A stretch of DNA of 64,000 nt, taken from assembly GCF_947039605.1 (NCBI RefSeq), contig NZ_CAMQZG010000007.1:25932-89931 (forward strand), read 5' to 3'. Origin of the DNA: an uncultured Clostridium sp. Its GTDB lineage: Bacteria > Bacillota > Clostridia > Clostridiales > Clostridiaceae. Shown here piece by piece: positions 38,149 through 47,319 of this stretch (the first letter of the stretch is position 1; every line of letters begins with the position of its first letter). Both the position numbers and the translations under genes were made by a program. Below the pieces are notes generated by a model. It worked only from the letters and a program-made list of their open reading frames with translations. It made no database searches and was not told the origin of the DNA.

Positions 38149-38863
38149 TAGTAGGTGTTGTATTTTTAGTATGACGACGTCTATTTTTAGTTCTTTCAGT
38201 TGGTGATACTAAAATTTGCTTATCTTCAATTTTTTTATTAGAAGGAAGAATTGCTAACTTGTTTTGAGGAAGGTTTAATATTGCAGTATCTTCCTCTTTT
38301 GTTATTTTAGTTGAATATCCAAATCTTGCAATTGATTTTTCTGCCATAGGGAAGTATTCGCCATGGGCATAGTTAAGTAAATTACCAAGTTCAAAATGTA
38401 TTTTCCCTTTTTCATCCATAATATCTTCATTTATGTGAGAACCTAAAACATCAGCTATAAATAAATCATGTGATCCAAGTTTAATTATTTCTTTAACTCT
38501 ACATTCTATAACTACAGGACAATCATCTATATAAGCGGCATTTACATGAGTTGCTTCTTTCATATTTAAATTAAGTTCTTTAATTTTATCAACTTTCTTT
38601 CCAGTTTTTACACCACAAAAGTCTGTTTCATATGTAAGTTTTGTTGATGGTATATTAACTATAAACTCCATGCTTTCTTTAATATACTCATAAGATAGTC
38701 GTTCTGGTCTTATAGATATAGATAGCATTGGTGGTCTAGTACAAATTGTATTTATCCAAGAAACTGTGAAAATATTATCCTTGCCAGCCTTGTTTCTTGA
38801 ACTAATCATAACAGCTGGAACTGGGTTTAACATAACACTAGGTTTAAATTCTATTTTATTCAT
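38123..38863 (-). CDS. Flavin reductase-like FMN-binding protein with a basic tail
   Basis: A 246-residue protein. The first 190 residues fit the flavin reductase-like domain: NPVPAVMISSRNKAGKDNIFTVSW, RPPMLSISIRPERLSYEYI, EFIVNIPS and HFELGNLLNYAHGEYFPM. It probably binds FMN and reduces flavin or a small substrate. The last 25 residues are strongly basic (RTKNRRRHTKNTT, then KKKART) and are coded partly by the terminator hairpin. The tail is not typical of the family and may be a late extension. AGGAGA precedes the ATG. Confidence 0.8.
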   Translation of the reverse strand: MNKIEFKPSVMLNPVPAVMISSRNKAGKDNIFTVSWINTICTRPPMLSISIRPERLSYEYIKESMEFIVNIPSTKLTYETDFCGVKTGKKVDKIKELNLNMKEATHVNAAYIDDCPVVIECRVKEIIKLGSHDLFIADVLGSHINEDIMDEKGKIHFELGNLLNYAHGEYFPMAEKSIARFGYSTKITKEEDTAILNLPQNKLAILPSNKKIEDKQILVSPTERTKNRRRHTKNTTPTKKKARTHK

Positions 38864-39010
38864 TAATTATTTTCTCCTAACAAGTTCTTTCGTTTGCTTT
38901 CTAAATTATATCATATAGAAATTTTAAGGCAAAGAAAATATAATTTACATTTATTGTAAAAATGTGAGGGGTGTGATAATATTATGTTATCTTACTAGGG
39001 GGCTACAAGT

Positions 39011-39283
39011 ATGAAAAAAAATTATTGTATAAGTTGTGGGAAAGAAATTAAGCTCAAAGAAATTTTAATGCAATCAATAATGTTTGGGATTTATTGTGAT
39101 AGGTGTGGAGAAGTTTCTAAGGCAAGTAATAAATCAAAAAAAATATTTATGATATTTTTTTGTGCTGTATTAATTCTTAATATAGTTGTTCCTATAAATG
39201 GTTTTCTAAAGATATTTATGGCTATATTTTGGTGTATAGTTTCACTTTGGATTATTCAACCTTTATTTTGTGATTTTGAATAA
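39011..39283 (+). CDS. Small zinc-ribbon membrane protein
   Basis: A 90-residue protein. C6-x2-C9 and C29-x2-C32 form a likely zinc ribbon, followed by two hydrophobic segments (about 44-62 and 66-84). The ribbon should face the cytoplasm. The family and function are not recognised. A GGGGG ribosome binding site precedes the ATG. First of three small membrane genes. Confidence 0.6.
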   Translation: MKKNYCISCGKEIKLKEILMQSIMFGIYCDRCGEVSKASNKSKKIFMIFFCAVLILNIVVPINGFLKIFMAIFWCIVSLWIIQPLFCDFE

Positions 39284-39395
39284 TATATAGATAAGGATAT
39301 TTTTGTAGCTAATTATCATGTGTTTGTAACAATAAAAACATAAAAAGATGATATAATAAAAAAAACTAAGAAGAAAGACAAGGTGGTAAAACATT

Positions 39396-39656
39396 TTGAG
39401 AAGATACAAAAAGAGTGGACAAGGAACTACAGGACTTGTAATAAATTTTGCAATAGAACTTATTATATTAATGATAATATTTGCTTTTATAGGGATAATA
39501 ATTCAAAGTCAAATTTTAATATCTTTTGGATTTTTAATATCTATAATTTTAACATTGATTTTAAACTTTTTAAAAGTTAAACCTATTATTATATATATAA
39601 TAGCAATACCTGTGCTTTTGATATTATTGTTTTTTGTTCCTAAAATATTAATTTAA
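39396..39656 (+). CDS. Small hydrophobic membrane protein
   Basis: An 86-residue protein starting at TTG, with GGTGG 10 or so bases upstream. A short basic N-terminus (RRYKKSG) is followed by about three membrane segments (about 14-80). No conserved residue motif is visible. A terminator follows at once. Function unknown. Confidence 0.5.
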   Translation: MRRYKKSGQGTTGLVINFAIELIILMIIFAFIGIIIQSQILISFGFLISIILTLILNFLKVKPIIIYIIAIPVLLILLFFVPKILI

Positions 39657-39668
39657 GAGTAAAGTGTG

Positions 39669-39699
39669 AATATAGCTACGTTAGTAGCTATATTTTTTT
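39669..39699 (+). terminator. Terminator after the small membrane gene
   Basis: AATATAGCTAC and GTAGCTATATT arms with a GTTA loop, then Ts. Confidence 0.9.
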
Positions 39700-39764
39700 G
39701 ATTTAAGGTATATTATCTGCTAATATATAAGTATATTTCCAAACAAATGATGAGGAGTAAAATT

Positions 39765-40040
39765 ATGAAATTAGTAAAAGGTAAAGTAAGGTTTATAAGA
39801 AGTTTAATAGGGTGTGTTGTATTTCCGTTACTACTCTGTTATTTTTATAGTTATGTTCAAGAGGGGAGTAACTGGTATGAAGTAAATCAGTGGCTTGGAG
39901 TAACACTTGGGATAGTATTTATAGGAAGAGGGATATTTGAATATAAAATAGCAAAGCACATGCAGAATACAAAAATAAGCTTTTTAGGAGCTATAGTTAT
40001 TTTAATTTATGTAGTGCTTAGATATTTTCATATAATGTAA
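39765..40040 (+). CDS. Small membrane protein
   Basis: A 91-residue protein with about three membrane segments (about 11-29, 43-58 and 72-88) joined by a charged loop. The ATG at 39765 is chosen because GAGGAG lies nine bases upstream; an ATG at 39747 comes before that site. I do not recognise the family. A terminator follows directly. Confidence 0.55.
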   Translation: MKLVKGKVRFIRSLIGCVVFPLLLCYFYSYVQEGSNWYEVNQWLGVTLGIVFIGRGIFEYKIAKHMQNTKISFLGAIVILIYVVLRYFHIM

Positions 40041-40041
40041 A

Positions 40042-40066
40042 AGATACCAGTAGGTATCTTTTTTTT
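40042..40066 (+). terminator. Terminator
   Basis: AAGATACC and GGTATCTT arms with an AGTA loop and eight Ts. Confidence 0.9.
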
Positions 40067-40207
40067 GTTTAAATATTAAAAAAATAATAAATTTTTAATA
40101 ATAAAATATAACTTTATACAATAAATTAGAACGTTAAGGTATACTTTACACAATAGGTTTAGTGTGATTTTAAAATGAAGAGATATTCAGATAAAAGGGG
40201 GTAGCAT

Positions 40208-40771
40208 ATGCCAAAAATAATAAGGGATGTAGAAAGAATAATATTAGAAGAAGCAGCTATGATTTTTTCTGAAAAAGGATTTAATTCAACAGATATGAAA
40301 GCTATAGCAAGTGCTTGTGGAATAGCAGTAGGTACACTTTATAATTATTATCCAAATAAAAAAATGTTATATCAAGATGTGTTTCTAAAAAGTTGGAATT
40401 TAACAATAAAAAAATTAGGAACGGTAAGCAGGGATATTGCAAAAAGAGACCAGCTTGAAAAGCAAATAGAAATATTTTATAGAGAGATGGAAAATAGAAA
40501 TGGACTTGGAAACGATTTTAGGGGACTTTGTAAAAAAGGTGATAAAAAATTTGATTTAATTGCAAAAAATGTGATGCTAGAAATTATAGATGCTACATTA
40601 AAAAGGTTTGAACTAAAAGATGAGTTTAAGAGTATTAAAGGAATGCAAGTTAGGGTTATAGTTATATGGATTACTAATCAATTTGAATTAATATCGGATT
40701 TTCCTCTTGAAAAAGAGGTGAATATATCAATTTTATATAATGTAGTAAGTAATTTCTTTAATTTAGATTAA
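40208..40771 (+). CDS. TetR/AcrR-family transcriptional regulator
   Basis: A 187-residue regulator with the TetR DNA-binding domain at about 8-55 (AAMIFSEKGFNSTDMKAIASACGIAVGTLYNYYPNKKMLY split by the turn). The C-terminal ligand domain is not informative. No efflux pump or enzyme gene lies next to it, so its target is unclear. The M16C peptidase is 370 bases downstream. Confidence 0.9.
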   Translation: MPKIIRDVERIILEEAAMIFSEKGFNSTDMKAIASACGIAVGTLYNYYPNKKMLYQDVFLKSWNLTIKKLGTVSRDIAKRDQLEKQIEIFYREMENRNGLGNDFRGLCKKGDKKFDLIAKNVMLEIIDATLKRFELKDEFKSIKGMQVRVIVIWITNQFELISDFPLEKEVNISILYNVVSNFFNLD

Positions 40772-40841
40772 ATATGATATAAAACTAAAATTTACAAGGT
40801 ATTATAAAAATCTAATTTGAGAATACTAATATTGAAGCAAG

Positions 40842-40916
40842 TAAGTGAAATATTCTTCACTTAGCTAAAGTTATGTCGATTCATCTCACCACCTATGAAG
40901 GTGGGAGGATTTCCTC
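40842..40916 (+). mobile_element. Solo end of an IS200/IS605 or IS607 TnpB-type element (relic)
   Basis: CGATTCATCTC is followed by CCACCT-ATGA-AGGTGG (40889-40904) and GAGGA-TT-TCCTC (40905-40916). This combination recalls the 3' end that follows tnpB genes in clostridia, where the hairpin is part of the element end and the omega RNA. No tnpB or tnpA is left. An 8-base stem, TAAGTGAA/TTCACTTA, lies just upstream. The match is from memory of such ends. Confidence 0.45.
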
Positions 40917-40958
40917 GAATTATCCCAAATTAACTTAAAAACATATCAATATAGCAAT

Positions 40959-41038
40959 TAAGCTATCTAAATTTATTCAGGGAAAACTTTAACAAAGATT
41001 GGTTATAGTTTTATAGAGAGAATATTTTAGGTAGCTTA
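40959..41038 (+). ncRNA. Candidate structured RNA element upstream of the M16C peptidase
   Basis: TAAGCUAUCUAAA (40959-40971) pairs along all 13 bases with UUUAGGUAGCUUA (41026-41038), using one U-G wobble. Nested inside, AAAACU-UUAAC pairs with GUUAU-AGUUUU (about 40983-41013) with one U-U mismatch. The wobble pairs only in plus-strand RNA, which favours an RNA over a DNA role. It is not a T-tailed terminator. The class is not recognised. Confidence 0.4.
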
Positions 41039-41143
41039 TTTTTATTCAATATATTCCCATAGATAAATATATATGTTTGTTTAGAAATAGACATATATGG
41101 TAGAATATTAATAATCGAATGAAATAAAAAGGAGATGAAGAAT

Positions 41144-44062
41144 ATGAATCTTGAGATAAATAAAGTTTATAATGGATTTAAACTTATAGAAAAAAGAACA
41201 CTAAAAGAGATTGGTTCAGATGCTCTTTTATTTGAACATGAGAAAACAGGAGCAAGACTTATCAAAATTTTAAGTGATGATGATAATAAAGTATTTTCAA
41301 TAGGATTTAGAACACCACCTAAAAATAGTACAGGTGTTGCACATATATTAGAACATTCAGTTTTATGTGGATCAAGAAAATTTGATATGAAGGAGCCTTT
41401 TGTAGAACTTTTAAAAGGGTCATTAAATACATTTTTAAATGCTATGACATATCCAGATAAAACAGTATATCCTGTAGCATCAAGAAATGAAAAAGATTTC
41501 TTTAACTTAATGGATGTTTATTTAGATGCTGTCTTATATCCAAACATATACAAGCATAAAGAGATATTTATGCAAGAGGGTTGGCATTATAGTATAGAAA
41601 ATAAAGAAGATAAGTTAGAGTACAATGGCGTTGTATATAATGAAATGAAGGGTGTATACTCATCACCAGATTCAATTTTATATAGAAATATAACAACAAG
41701 TCTTTACCCAGATACAACATATGCAGTATGTTCTGGTGGGGAACCTGTAGATATTCCAAATTTATCATATGAAGAATTCTTAGATTTCCACAAGAATTAT
41801 TATCATCCATCAAATTCATATATGTTCTTATATGGTAATGGGGAGTTAGAAAAAGAATTAGCTTTCATAAATGATAATTATTTAAAAGATTTTGAAAAAA
41901 GAGAAGTGGATTCTAAAATTGCACAGCAAAAGCCGTTTGATAAAATGAATGAGCTTGAATTATTCTATGGAATTGCAAAAGAAGATGATGAAGAGGGTAA
42001 AAGTTTCTATAGCTTAAACTTCTCTGTTGGAGATGCTATTTCAGGTGAGGTATATCTTGCTTTTGAAATATTAGCATATTTACTTCTTAGAACTACTGCG
42101 GCGCCTTTAAAGAAAGCATTAATGGATGCTGGTATTGGTAAGTCAGTTAGTGGAGATTATGATAATGGAATAAATCAACCTTGTTTCACTATATTTGTTA
42201 AAAATGCAAATACAGATGATAAGGATAAGTTTAAAAATGTAGTAATGGACACATTAAAAGAACTTGTTGAAAACGGAATTGATAAAGAACTTATAGAAGC
42301 ATCTATGAATAGAATAGAGTTTGAACTAAGAGAGGGGGATTATGGCTCATATCCTAAGGGATTAATCTATTACCTTAAAGCTATGGATAGTTGGCTTTAT
42401 GAGGGAAGTCCTTTTGTTCATTTAGAGTTTGAGGAGTCTTTAGCTAAAATAAAAACAGCTTTAACTACTAATTACTTCGAAGATATGATTGAAAAGTATC
42501 TATTAAATAATAATCACAGCTCACTTGTAAGTTTACATCCTAAAAAAGGATTAAATGAAGAGAAGCAGGAGATATTAGAAGAAAAATTAGCAGGAATAAA
42601 AGCTTCATTTAGTGAAGAGGAAATAGAAGGTCTTATAGAGAGATGTAAAAAGCTTAAAGAAAGACAAGAAACACCAGATGGTGTAGAAGCATTAGAGGCT
42701 ATACCTGTATTATCAAGAGATGATATTAATAAAGACCCAGAAGTATTACCTTTAGATGAAAAAGATATAGATGGTGTTAAGATATTACATCATAACTTCC
42801 ATACAAATAAAATTTCATATATAAATATGTACTTTAGAACTGATTCAGTAAGTCAAGAATTAGTAAGTAGATTAACACTTTTAGCTAGTATTCTTGGAAG
42901 ATGTTCAAGTGCAAATTACAGTTATGAGAAGTTATCAAACCTTGTAAATATAAATACTGGTGGAGTTTCATACTCACCATGTAGTGTTGCTGATGTTAAG
43001 AACGGTGGATATAAGAAGTTATTTGAAGTTTCACTTAAAGCATTAAATGATAAACTGCCAGTAGTATTTGAACTTTTAGAAGAGATATTATTAAATACTA
43101 ATTTAGATGATGAGAAAAGAATAAAACAAATATTAGAAGAAAAGCGTTCAAGAGTTGAGAGTGCTATTTTTGATGGTGGACATAGAATTGTTGCAAAAAA
43201 AATACTTTCATATGTATCAGAAAAAGGTGCTTATGAAGAGGAACTTGCAGGACTTGGGTACTATCACTTCTTAGTTGATTTAATAGAAGATTTTGATATT
43301 AAAAAAATCCATGCTGAATTAGCAGCAGTTAGAAAATTAATATTTAATAAAAATAACATGATAGTAAGTTTCTCAGGAACAGATGATGAGTATAGTAAGT
43401 TTGAAAAAGCAATTACTCCATTTATAGAAAAGCTTTCAGATGAAAAAGTTGCATATAATAATTATAAATTTGAGATAGGTGCTAAAAATGAAGCATTACT
43501 TATGCAAGGAAATGTTCAATTTGTTGCAAAAGGTGGAGATTATAAAAAAGAAGGATTTAACTATAGTGGTGCAATGTCACTTTTAGAAACTATACTTGGT
43601 TTTGACTACTTATGGAATAATGTAAGAGTTAAAGGTGGGGCATATGGAGTATTCTCTAACTTTAGAAGAGATGGTGGATTCTATATGGCATCATATAGAG
43701 ACCCAAATGTTAAGGATACTTTAGATGTATATGATGGAGTTGTTGAGTATTTAAATAACTTTGATGTTGCAGAGAGAGAAATGCAAAAATATATTATAGG
43801 AACTGTTAGAAAACTTGATAGTCCTATAGGAAATAGCTCAAAAGGTGAAGTGGCAACTACATTATACCTAAGTGGTGTTACTTATGCGGATAGAGTTTGC
43901 GAGAGAGAAGCAATTCTTTCAGCAAGTGTAGATACTATAAAAGCTTTTGCACCTTTACTAAATAGTACATTAAAACAAAATTGTATATGTGCACTTGGAA
44001 ATGAAGCAAAACTTAAAGAAGATGAAAATATATTTAAATCACTTATAAAAGTTATAAAATAA
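41144..44062 (+). CDS. M16C (presequence protease-like) zinc metallopeptidase
   Basis: A 972-residue inverzincin peptidase. The inverted zinc motif HILEH (about 68-72) and the distal Glu in NEMKGVYSS are present. The protein has the doubled M16 fold with an M16C-associated middle region. Relatives digest peptides inside closed chambers; the bacterial substrate is unknown. No signal peptide, so cytoplasmic. The ATG at 41144 is chosen, as GGAG lies nine bases upstream; the ATG at 41135 is too close to it. Confidence 0.92.
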   Translation: MNLEINKVYNGFKLIEKRTLKEIGSDALLFEHEKTGARLIKILSDDDNKVFSIGFRTPPKNSTGVAHILEHSVLCGSRKFDMKEPFVELLKGSLNTFLNAMTYPDKTVYPVASRNEKDFFNLMDVYLDAVLYPNIYKHKEIFMQEGWHYSIENKEDKLEYNGVVYNEMKGVYSSPDSILYRNITTSLYPDTTYAVCSGGEPVDIPNLSYEEFLDFHKNYYHPSNSYMFLYGNGELEKELAFINDNYLKDFEKREVDSKIAQQKPFDKMNELELFYGIAKEDDEEGKSFYSLNFSVGDAISGEVYLAFEILAYLLLRTTAAPLKKALMDAGIGKSVSGDYDNGINQPCFTIFVKNANTDDKDKFKNVVMDTLKELVENGIDKELIEASMNRIEFELREGDYGSYPKGLIYYLKAMDSWLYEGSPFVHLEFEESLAKIKTALTTNYFEDMIEKYLLNNNHSSLVSLHPKKGLNEEKQEILEEKLAGIKASFSEEEIEGLIERCKKLKERQETPDGVEALEAIPVLSRDDINKDPEVLPLDEKDIDGVKILHHNFHTNKISYINMYFRTDSVSQELVSRLTLLASILGRCSSANYSYEKLSNLVNINTGGVSYSPCSVADVKNGGYKKLFEVSLKALNDKLPVVFELLEEILLNTNLDDEKRIKQILEEKRSRVESAIFDGGHRIVAKKILSYVSEKGAYEEELAGLGYYHFLVDLIEDFDIKKIHAELAAVRKLIFNKNNMIVSFSGTDDEYSKFEKAITPFIEKLSDEKVAYNNYKFEIGAKNEALLMQGNVQFVAKGGDYKKEGFNYSGAMSLLETILGFDYLWNNVRVKGGAYGVFSNFRRDGGFYMASYRDPNVKDTLDVYDGVVEYLNNFDVAEREMQKYIIGTVRKLDSPIGNSSKGEVATTLYLSGVTYADRVCEREAILSASVDTIKAFAPLLNSTLKQNCICALGNEAKLKEDENIFKSLIKVIK

Positions 44063-44065
44063 GAG

Positions 44066-44100
44066 AAAGAGGTCTAGCAGTTAGTTGCTAGACCTCTTCT
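44066..44100. terminator. Terminator shared by convergent genes
   Basis: AGAGGTCTAGCA and TGCTAGACCTCT arms. The minus-strand gene ends inside the hairpin. Confidence 0.85.
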
Positions 44101-44864
44101 ATTATAGTCATTATTCTATTTTTAAAATATACAGCTGTTAAATCAAGTTTTTTAATGATATTAATTGCTATATCAAAATTGATAGCTATAGCATCCTTAG
44201 AATGAGAATCTGAAGCTAGTGTTACATATTTACCACCAAGTTCCTTATAACGCTTAAAGAGTGCTAAAATGCTATTAGAAGCATCTTTGCTATTAAGTCT
44301 TCTAGTATTAAGTTCGAGACATTTGTTTTTCTTTATTAAAACAGTAAAAATCTCATCAATAATATCTTTAAAATCTTCTAAATAAAGTTCTGTATCAGTA
44401 TAAGTAGAATATCTACAAATATAGTCTATATGTGCAAGTGTATCAAAAAAGTCAAAATGCTTTACACAAAAAAGCATATTTTCTAAATAATCTTTATAAA
44501 CAATATTTTTTTCAATATCAATTTCTTTCATTAAATAAAAAATATCTTTTCCATAAAGAGTATGAATAGAACCAATTAATATATCAACTTTATTTTTATT
44601 AGAATCAGCAAAATCAATAGTTTTATTAGCATTTACTTTAGACATTCCAAGTTCAATACCAACCAAAAAATCATTTGACTTATATTTTGCATAAAAATCT
44701 AAATACTCGTCCATATTTATAAAAGGAAGTTCAGGAAGGTCTAAATCAACATGTTCAGTAAGACAAATACCTATTTTTTTTTCAATTTGTTTATCAATAA
44801 TTTCCTTTGCTGTCATTTTTGAATCAAAAGAAAATTCACTATGCATATGTGTATCAAAAATCAT
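44088..44864 (-). CDS. hisK: PHP-domain phosphatase, histidinol-phosphatase-like
   Basis: A 258-residue PHP-family hydrolase. Metal-binding motifs DTHMHSEFS (about 4-12), CLTEHVD (about 34-40), the GSIHTL segment and LASDSHSKD near the C-terminus are intact. This type supplies histidinol-phosphate phosphatase in Firmicutes whose HisB is monofunctional, as here. It lies 9 kb from the his operon, so the role in histidine synthesis is likely but inferred. Confidence 0.75.
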   Translation of the reverse strand: MIFDTHMHSEFSFDSKMTAKEIIDKQIEKKIGICLTEHVDLDLPELPFINMDEYLDFYAKYKSNDFLVGIELGMSKVNANKTIDFADSNKNKVDILIGSIHTLYGKDIFYLMKEIDIEKNIVYKDYLENMLFCVKHFDFFDTLAHIDYICRYSTYTDTELYLEDFKDIIDEIFTVLIKKNKCLELNTRRLNSKDASNSILALFKRYKELGGKYVTLASDSHSKDAIAINFDIAINIIKKLDLTAVYFKNRIMTIIEEV

Positions 44865-45018
44865 TTAAATACCCCCAGTAATTGTTAAGAAAATTATAAC
44901 ATATAAGGAGATATACATAAAATTAATTTACAATATGTAAAAAAGTATGTAATATATATAATATAAAATTGTTAAAATTAATAGGTATACAAGTATGTAT
45001 AACTTAGGAGGAATAGAA

Positions 45019-45372
45019 ATGAAAGAATTATTTAAAATTGGTGATGTAAGTTTCACACAAGAAGAGTTTCAGGATGATATAAATGAGTATTTAGATATAG
45101 TAGATATAGTAAAAGAGTTTGAAGGTAAATTAAAATTAGAAGAAATAGAATGTGCACAGATAAATGATTGTTGTGGTGCAACAAAGTTCAATTTATTTGC
45201 AGAGATTATAGGAGTATTAACAGAACAAGATACTTTCTTAACTTTATTAGAAGTAAGAGCACATCAATCTACTTATGAGGGTACAAATGTAGAACCTTTT
45301 GGAATCCAAATTTATAAATGCAAAAGTTGTAATAAATGGATGTTCTGGTTATTAGAATCAGGAGAAGAGTAA
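45019..45372 (+). CDS. Hypothetical Cys-containing protein
   Basis: A 117-residue acidic protein from the ATG at 45019, after AGGAGGA. It has a central CC pair (NDCCGA) and a C-terminal CKSCNKW (CxxC), so it may bind a metal. No membrane segment. I do not recognise it. A 34-base gap leads to the TcaA-like gene. Confidence 0.6.
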   Translation: MKELFKIGDVSFTQEEFQDDINEYLDIVDIVKEFEGKLKLEEIECAQINDCCGATKFNLFAEIIGVLTEQDTFLTLLEVRAHQSTYEGTNVEPFGIQIYKCKSCNKWMFWLLESGEE

Positions 45373-45406
45373 AATAAGATTTAATTCATAATTAGGGGGT
45401 ACAAAA

Positions 45407-46714
45407 GTGACTTTAAAAGAAAAAGTTTTAGAGGAATGTACAAAATTAAAGACTTATGTAAAAAATTTAAAAAGTAAGTCAAGTGAAAAATTAGAGTTTT
45501 TGAATGAACATGAAAATTCTAAGAAATTTAAGGGAAGTAAATATTATAAATTTTGGCCTATCATAGCTATAGGAGTAATATTAATAGCTATAATAGGTGT
45601 AATGAGTATGATGAATAATAATAAAAGTGAAGTGATGACTCAGTTTGAAACAGCTATTGCAAAAAATAATACTAGTAAATTATCTAGTGTAGTTAAATTA
45701 GATGATGGAACACAAATAACGAGTGAGCAAGCGATACCAATACTAGATTTTTTTAAAGCTGATAATAGTAGAATAAGTAATCTTAAATCTTCATTTAAGG
45801 TAGGCAGCTCGTATTATTCTATGAATCTTAAAAAAGAAAAAAGATTTATAGGAGAAAGTTATTATATAGGTGTGTCATACCAAAAGTTAAGTATTGATTC
45901 AAACTTAGATAATACAACACTTATAATAAATGGAGAAGACAAAGGCGTATTTAATAAGGATAAAACTGTAGAACTTATAACGCCAGGAGAATATAATATA
46001 GAACTTAAAAATAAAAATAAATATTCAACAATAACAAAAAATCAAAAAATCGCATTTACAAAAAGTACAGATATTGATATGGAACTAAAAGGGACATATG
46101 TGACAGTAGTAAGCAACGTCCCAGAGGGAATAGTTTATATAAATGATTCAAGTACTGGTGTAAAAGCTTCAGACTTTAAGAATGTAGGACCATTTCCATC
46201 AGATGGAAGTTATGAAATATCATTAAAATATAATACACCTTTTGGAACAGTTATAAGTAGTAAGGTGAAAATTGGTGACTTACCAGATATTAATTTAGAT
46301 TTAGATTTAAAAAGTAGCGGAATAAAAACAAGCTTAAATAATTTGGTAGGAAAATTTTATGAGAGTGTATTCAATGCTATTGATTTAAAAGACCAAACTA
46401 AAATTGAATATGCAAATGAAGAAGCTAAAAATAAAATATATTCAGATATAAAAGAAAAAGGATTTATACTTAAAAATGTATATAAATTAAATAGTTCAAG
46501 TATAGATTTTGAAAAGAGTACAGTAGATTTTAAGGATGGAGTTTATTATGCAAGTGTAGTTGCAGATATAGACTATAATGTTAAAAAAGAAATTTTAGGT
46601 GTACCACTTAAAAGTAATGATTATAAACAAAGCTTTTTCACAAAAGCAAAATATCAAGATGGAGAATGGCAGATATATGATATACAAAATTTTGATTTAA
46701 AATCAGCAGAGTAA
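45407..46714 (+). CDS. TcaA/YvbJ-like membrane-anchored envelope protein
   Basis: A 435-residue protein starting at GTG after AGGGGG. It has a charged cytoplasmic N-terminus (about 1-48), one membrane helix (about 50-69) and a long extracytoplasmic part of beta-rich repeats, with TLIINGEDKG and GIVYINDSSTG segments that recall PEGA-like modules of TcaA proteins. TcaA-type proteins affect the cell wall and glycopeptide response in staphylococci. The N-terminal zinc ribbon often seen is absent. A terminator follows. Confidence 0.65.
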   Translation: MTLKEKVLEECTKLKTYVKNLKSKSSEKLEFLNEHENSKKFKGSKYYKFWPIIAIGVILIAIIGVMSMMNNNKSEVMTQFETAIAKNNTSKLSSVVKLDDGTQITSEQAIPILDFFKADNSRISNLKSSFKVGSSYYSMNLKKEKRFIGESYYIGVSYQKLSIDSNLDNTTLIINGEDKGVFNKDKTVELITPGEYNIELKNKNKYSTITKNQKIAFTKSTDIDMELKGTYVTVVSNVPEGIVYINDSSTGVKASDFKNVGPFPSDGSYEISLKYNTPFGTVISSKVKIGDLPDINLDLDLKSSGIKTSLNNLVGKFYESVFNAIDLKDQTKIEYANEEAKNKIYSDIKEKGFILKNVYKLNSSSIDFEKSTVDFKDGVYYASVVADIDYNVKKEILGVPLKSNDYKQSFFTKAKYQDGEWQIYDIQNFDLKSAE

Positions 46715-46719
46715 TTATT

Positions 46720-46759
46720 AAAAGATATTAAAGGATTAAAGCCTTTAATATCTTTTTTT
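46720..46759 (+). terminator. Terminator after the TcaA-like gene
   Basis: AAAGATATTAAAGG and CCTTTAATATCTTT arms with Ts. Confidence 0.92.
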
Positions 46760-46806
46760 GTATATAAAAATAAAAATAAGGCTAAAATTCAGCTAGGAGG
46801 TGTTTT

Positions 46807-47319
46807 ATGGATATTAAAAAATTAGTAATTTTTCTACTAGGAGTTTATATAATAAATAAAATATTGGAATTCATATTAAAAAAATCAGAAAAGGTTAAAG
46901 AAATTAGCAAAAGAAAAATAACAATGCCAGCAATAAATTCATTAAGTATATATTCTTATAAAGATTTTAAACACTTAATGAAAGAGTATTTAAAACATGG
47001 TAATTATGAAATTATCGATGAAGAGGATGAGCTAATACAGGTTAGAAAAGCAAATCAAGAATATTTAATTTATTGTAAACAGATGAAAGAATATACTAAT
47101 AAGCTTGAAAAAGAGGAGTTTTATATTTTTATTTCGGATATGAAAACTAGAGGTATAGACAACGGGATTATTTTAACTAATGGAATGTTAGTTGATAATA
47201 TAAAAATTATAATAAATTCAGGATTAAAAGATATGGAAATAGAATATTTAGAGAGTAATGATTTTATAAAAGAACTTAGGAAGATGAAAGAACAAAAGTT
47301 ATATAAAGGGGAAGTTTAA
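46807..47319 (+). CDS. Membrane-anchored protein with a divergent Mrr-like nuclease fold
   Basis: A 170-residue protein with one N-terminal membrane helix (about 4-24), a basic linker, and a soluble domain (about 50-160). The domain follows the Mrr/PD-(D/E)xK layout: YKDFKHLMKEYLKHGNYEI helix, a strand pair, YLIYCKQM (like the QCK strand with Lys kept), then GIDNGIILTNG, as in Mrr proteins. The usual GGxD aspartate is not clear. The assignment is by pattern. AGGAGG precedes the ATG, and the next gene begins on the base after its stop. Confidence 0.5.
   Translation: MDIKKLVIFLLGVYIINKILEFILKKSEKVKEISKRKITMPAINSLSIYSYKDFKHLMKEYLKHGNYEIIDEEDELIQVRKANQEYLIYCKQMKEYTNKLEKEEFYIFISDMKTRGIDNGIILTNGMLVDNIKIIINSGLKDMEIEYLESNDFIKELRKMKEQKLYKGEV

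Larger units (their letters stand above)
40772..41143 (+). other. Gene-free region with several strong hairpins
   Basis: No supportable gene in 372 bases. It holds, in order, an 8-base stem (40842-40863), two adjacent hairpins resembling the right end of a TnpB-type element (40889-40916), and an 80-base nested hairpin (40959-41038). The M16C ribosome binding site GGAG is at 41131-41134. Confidence 0.6.
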
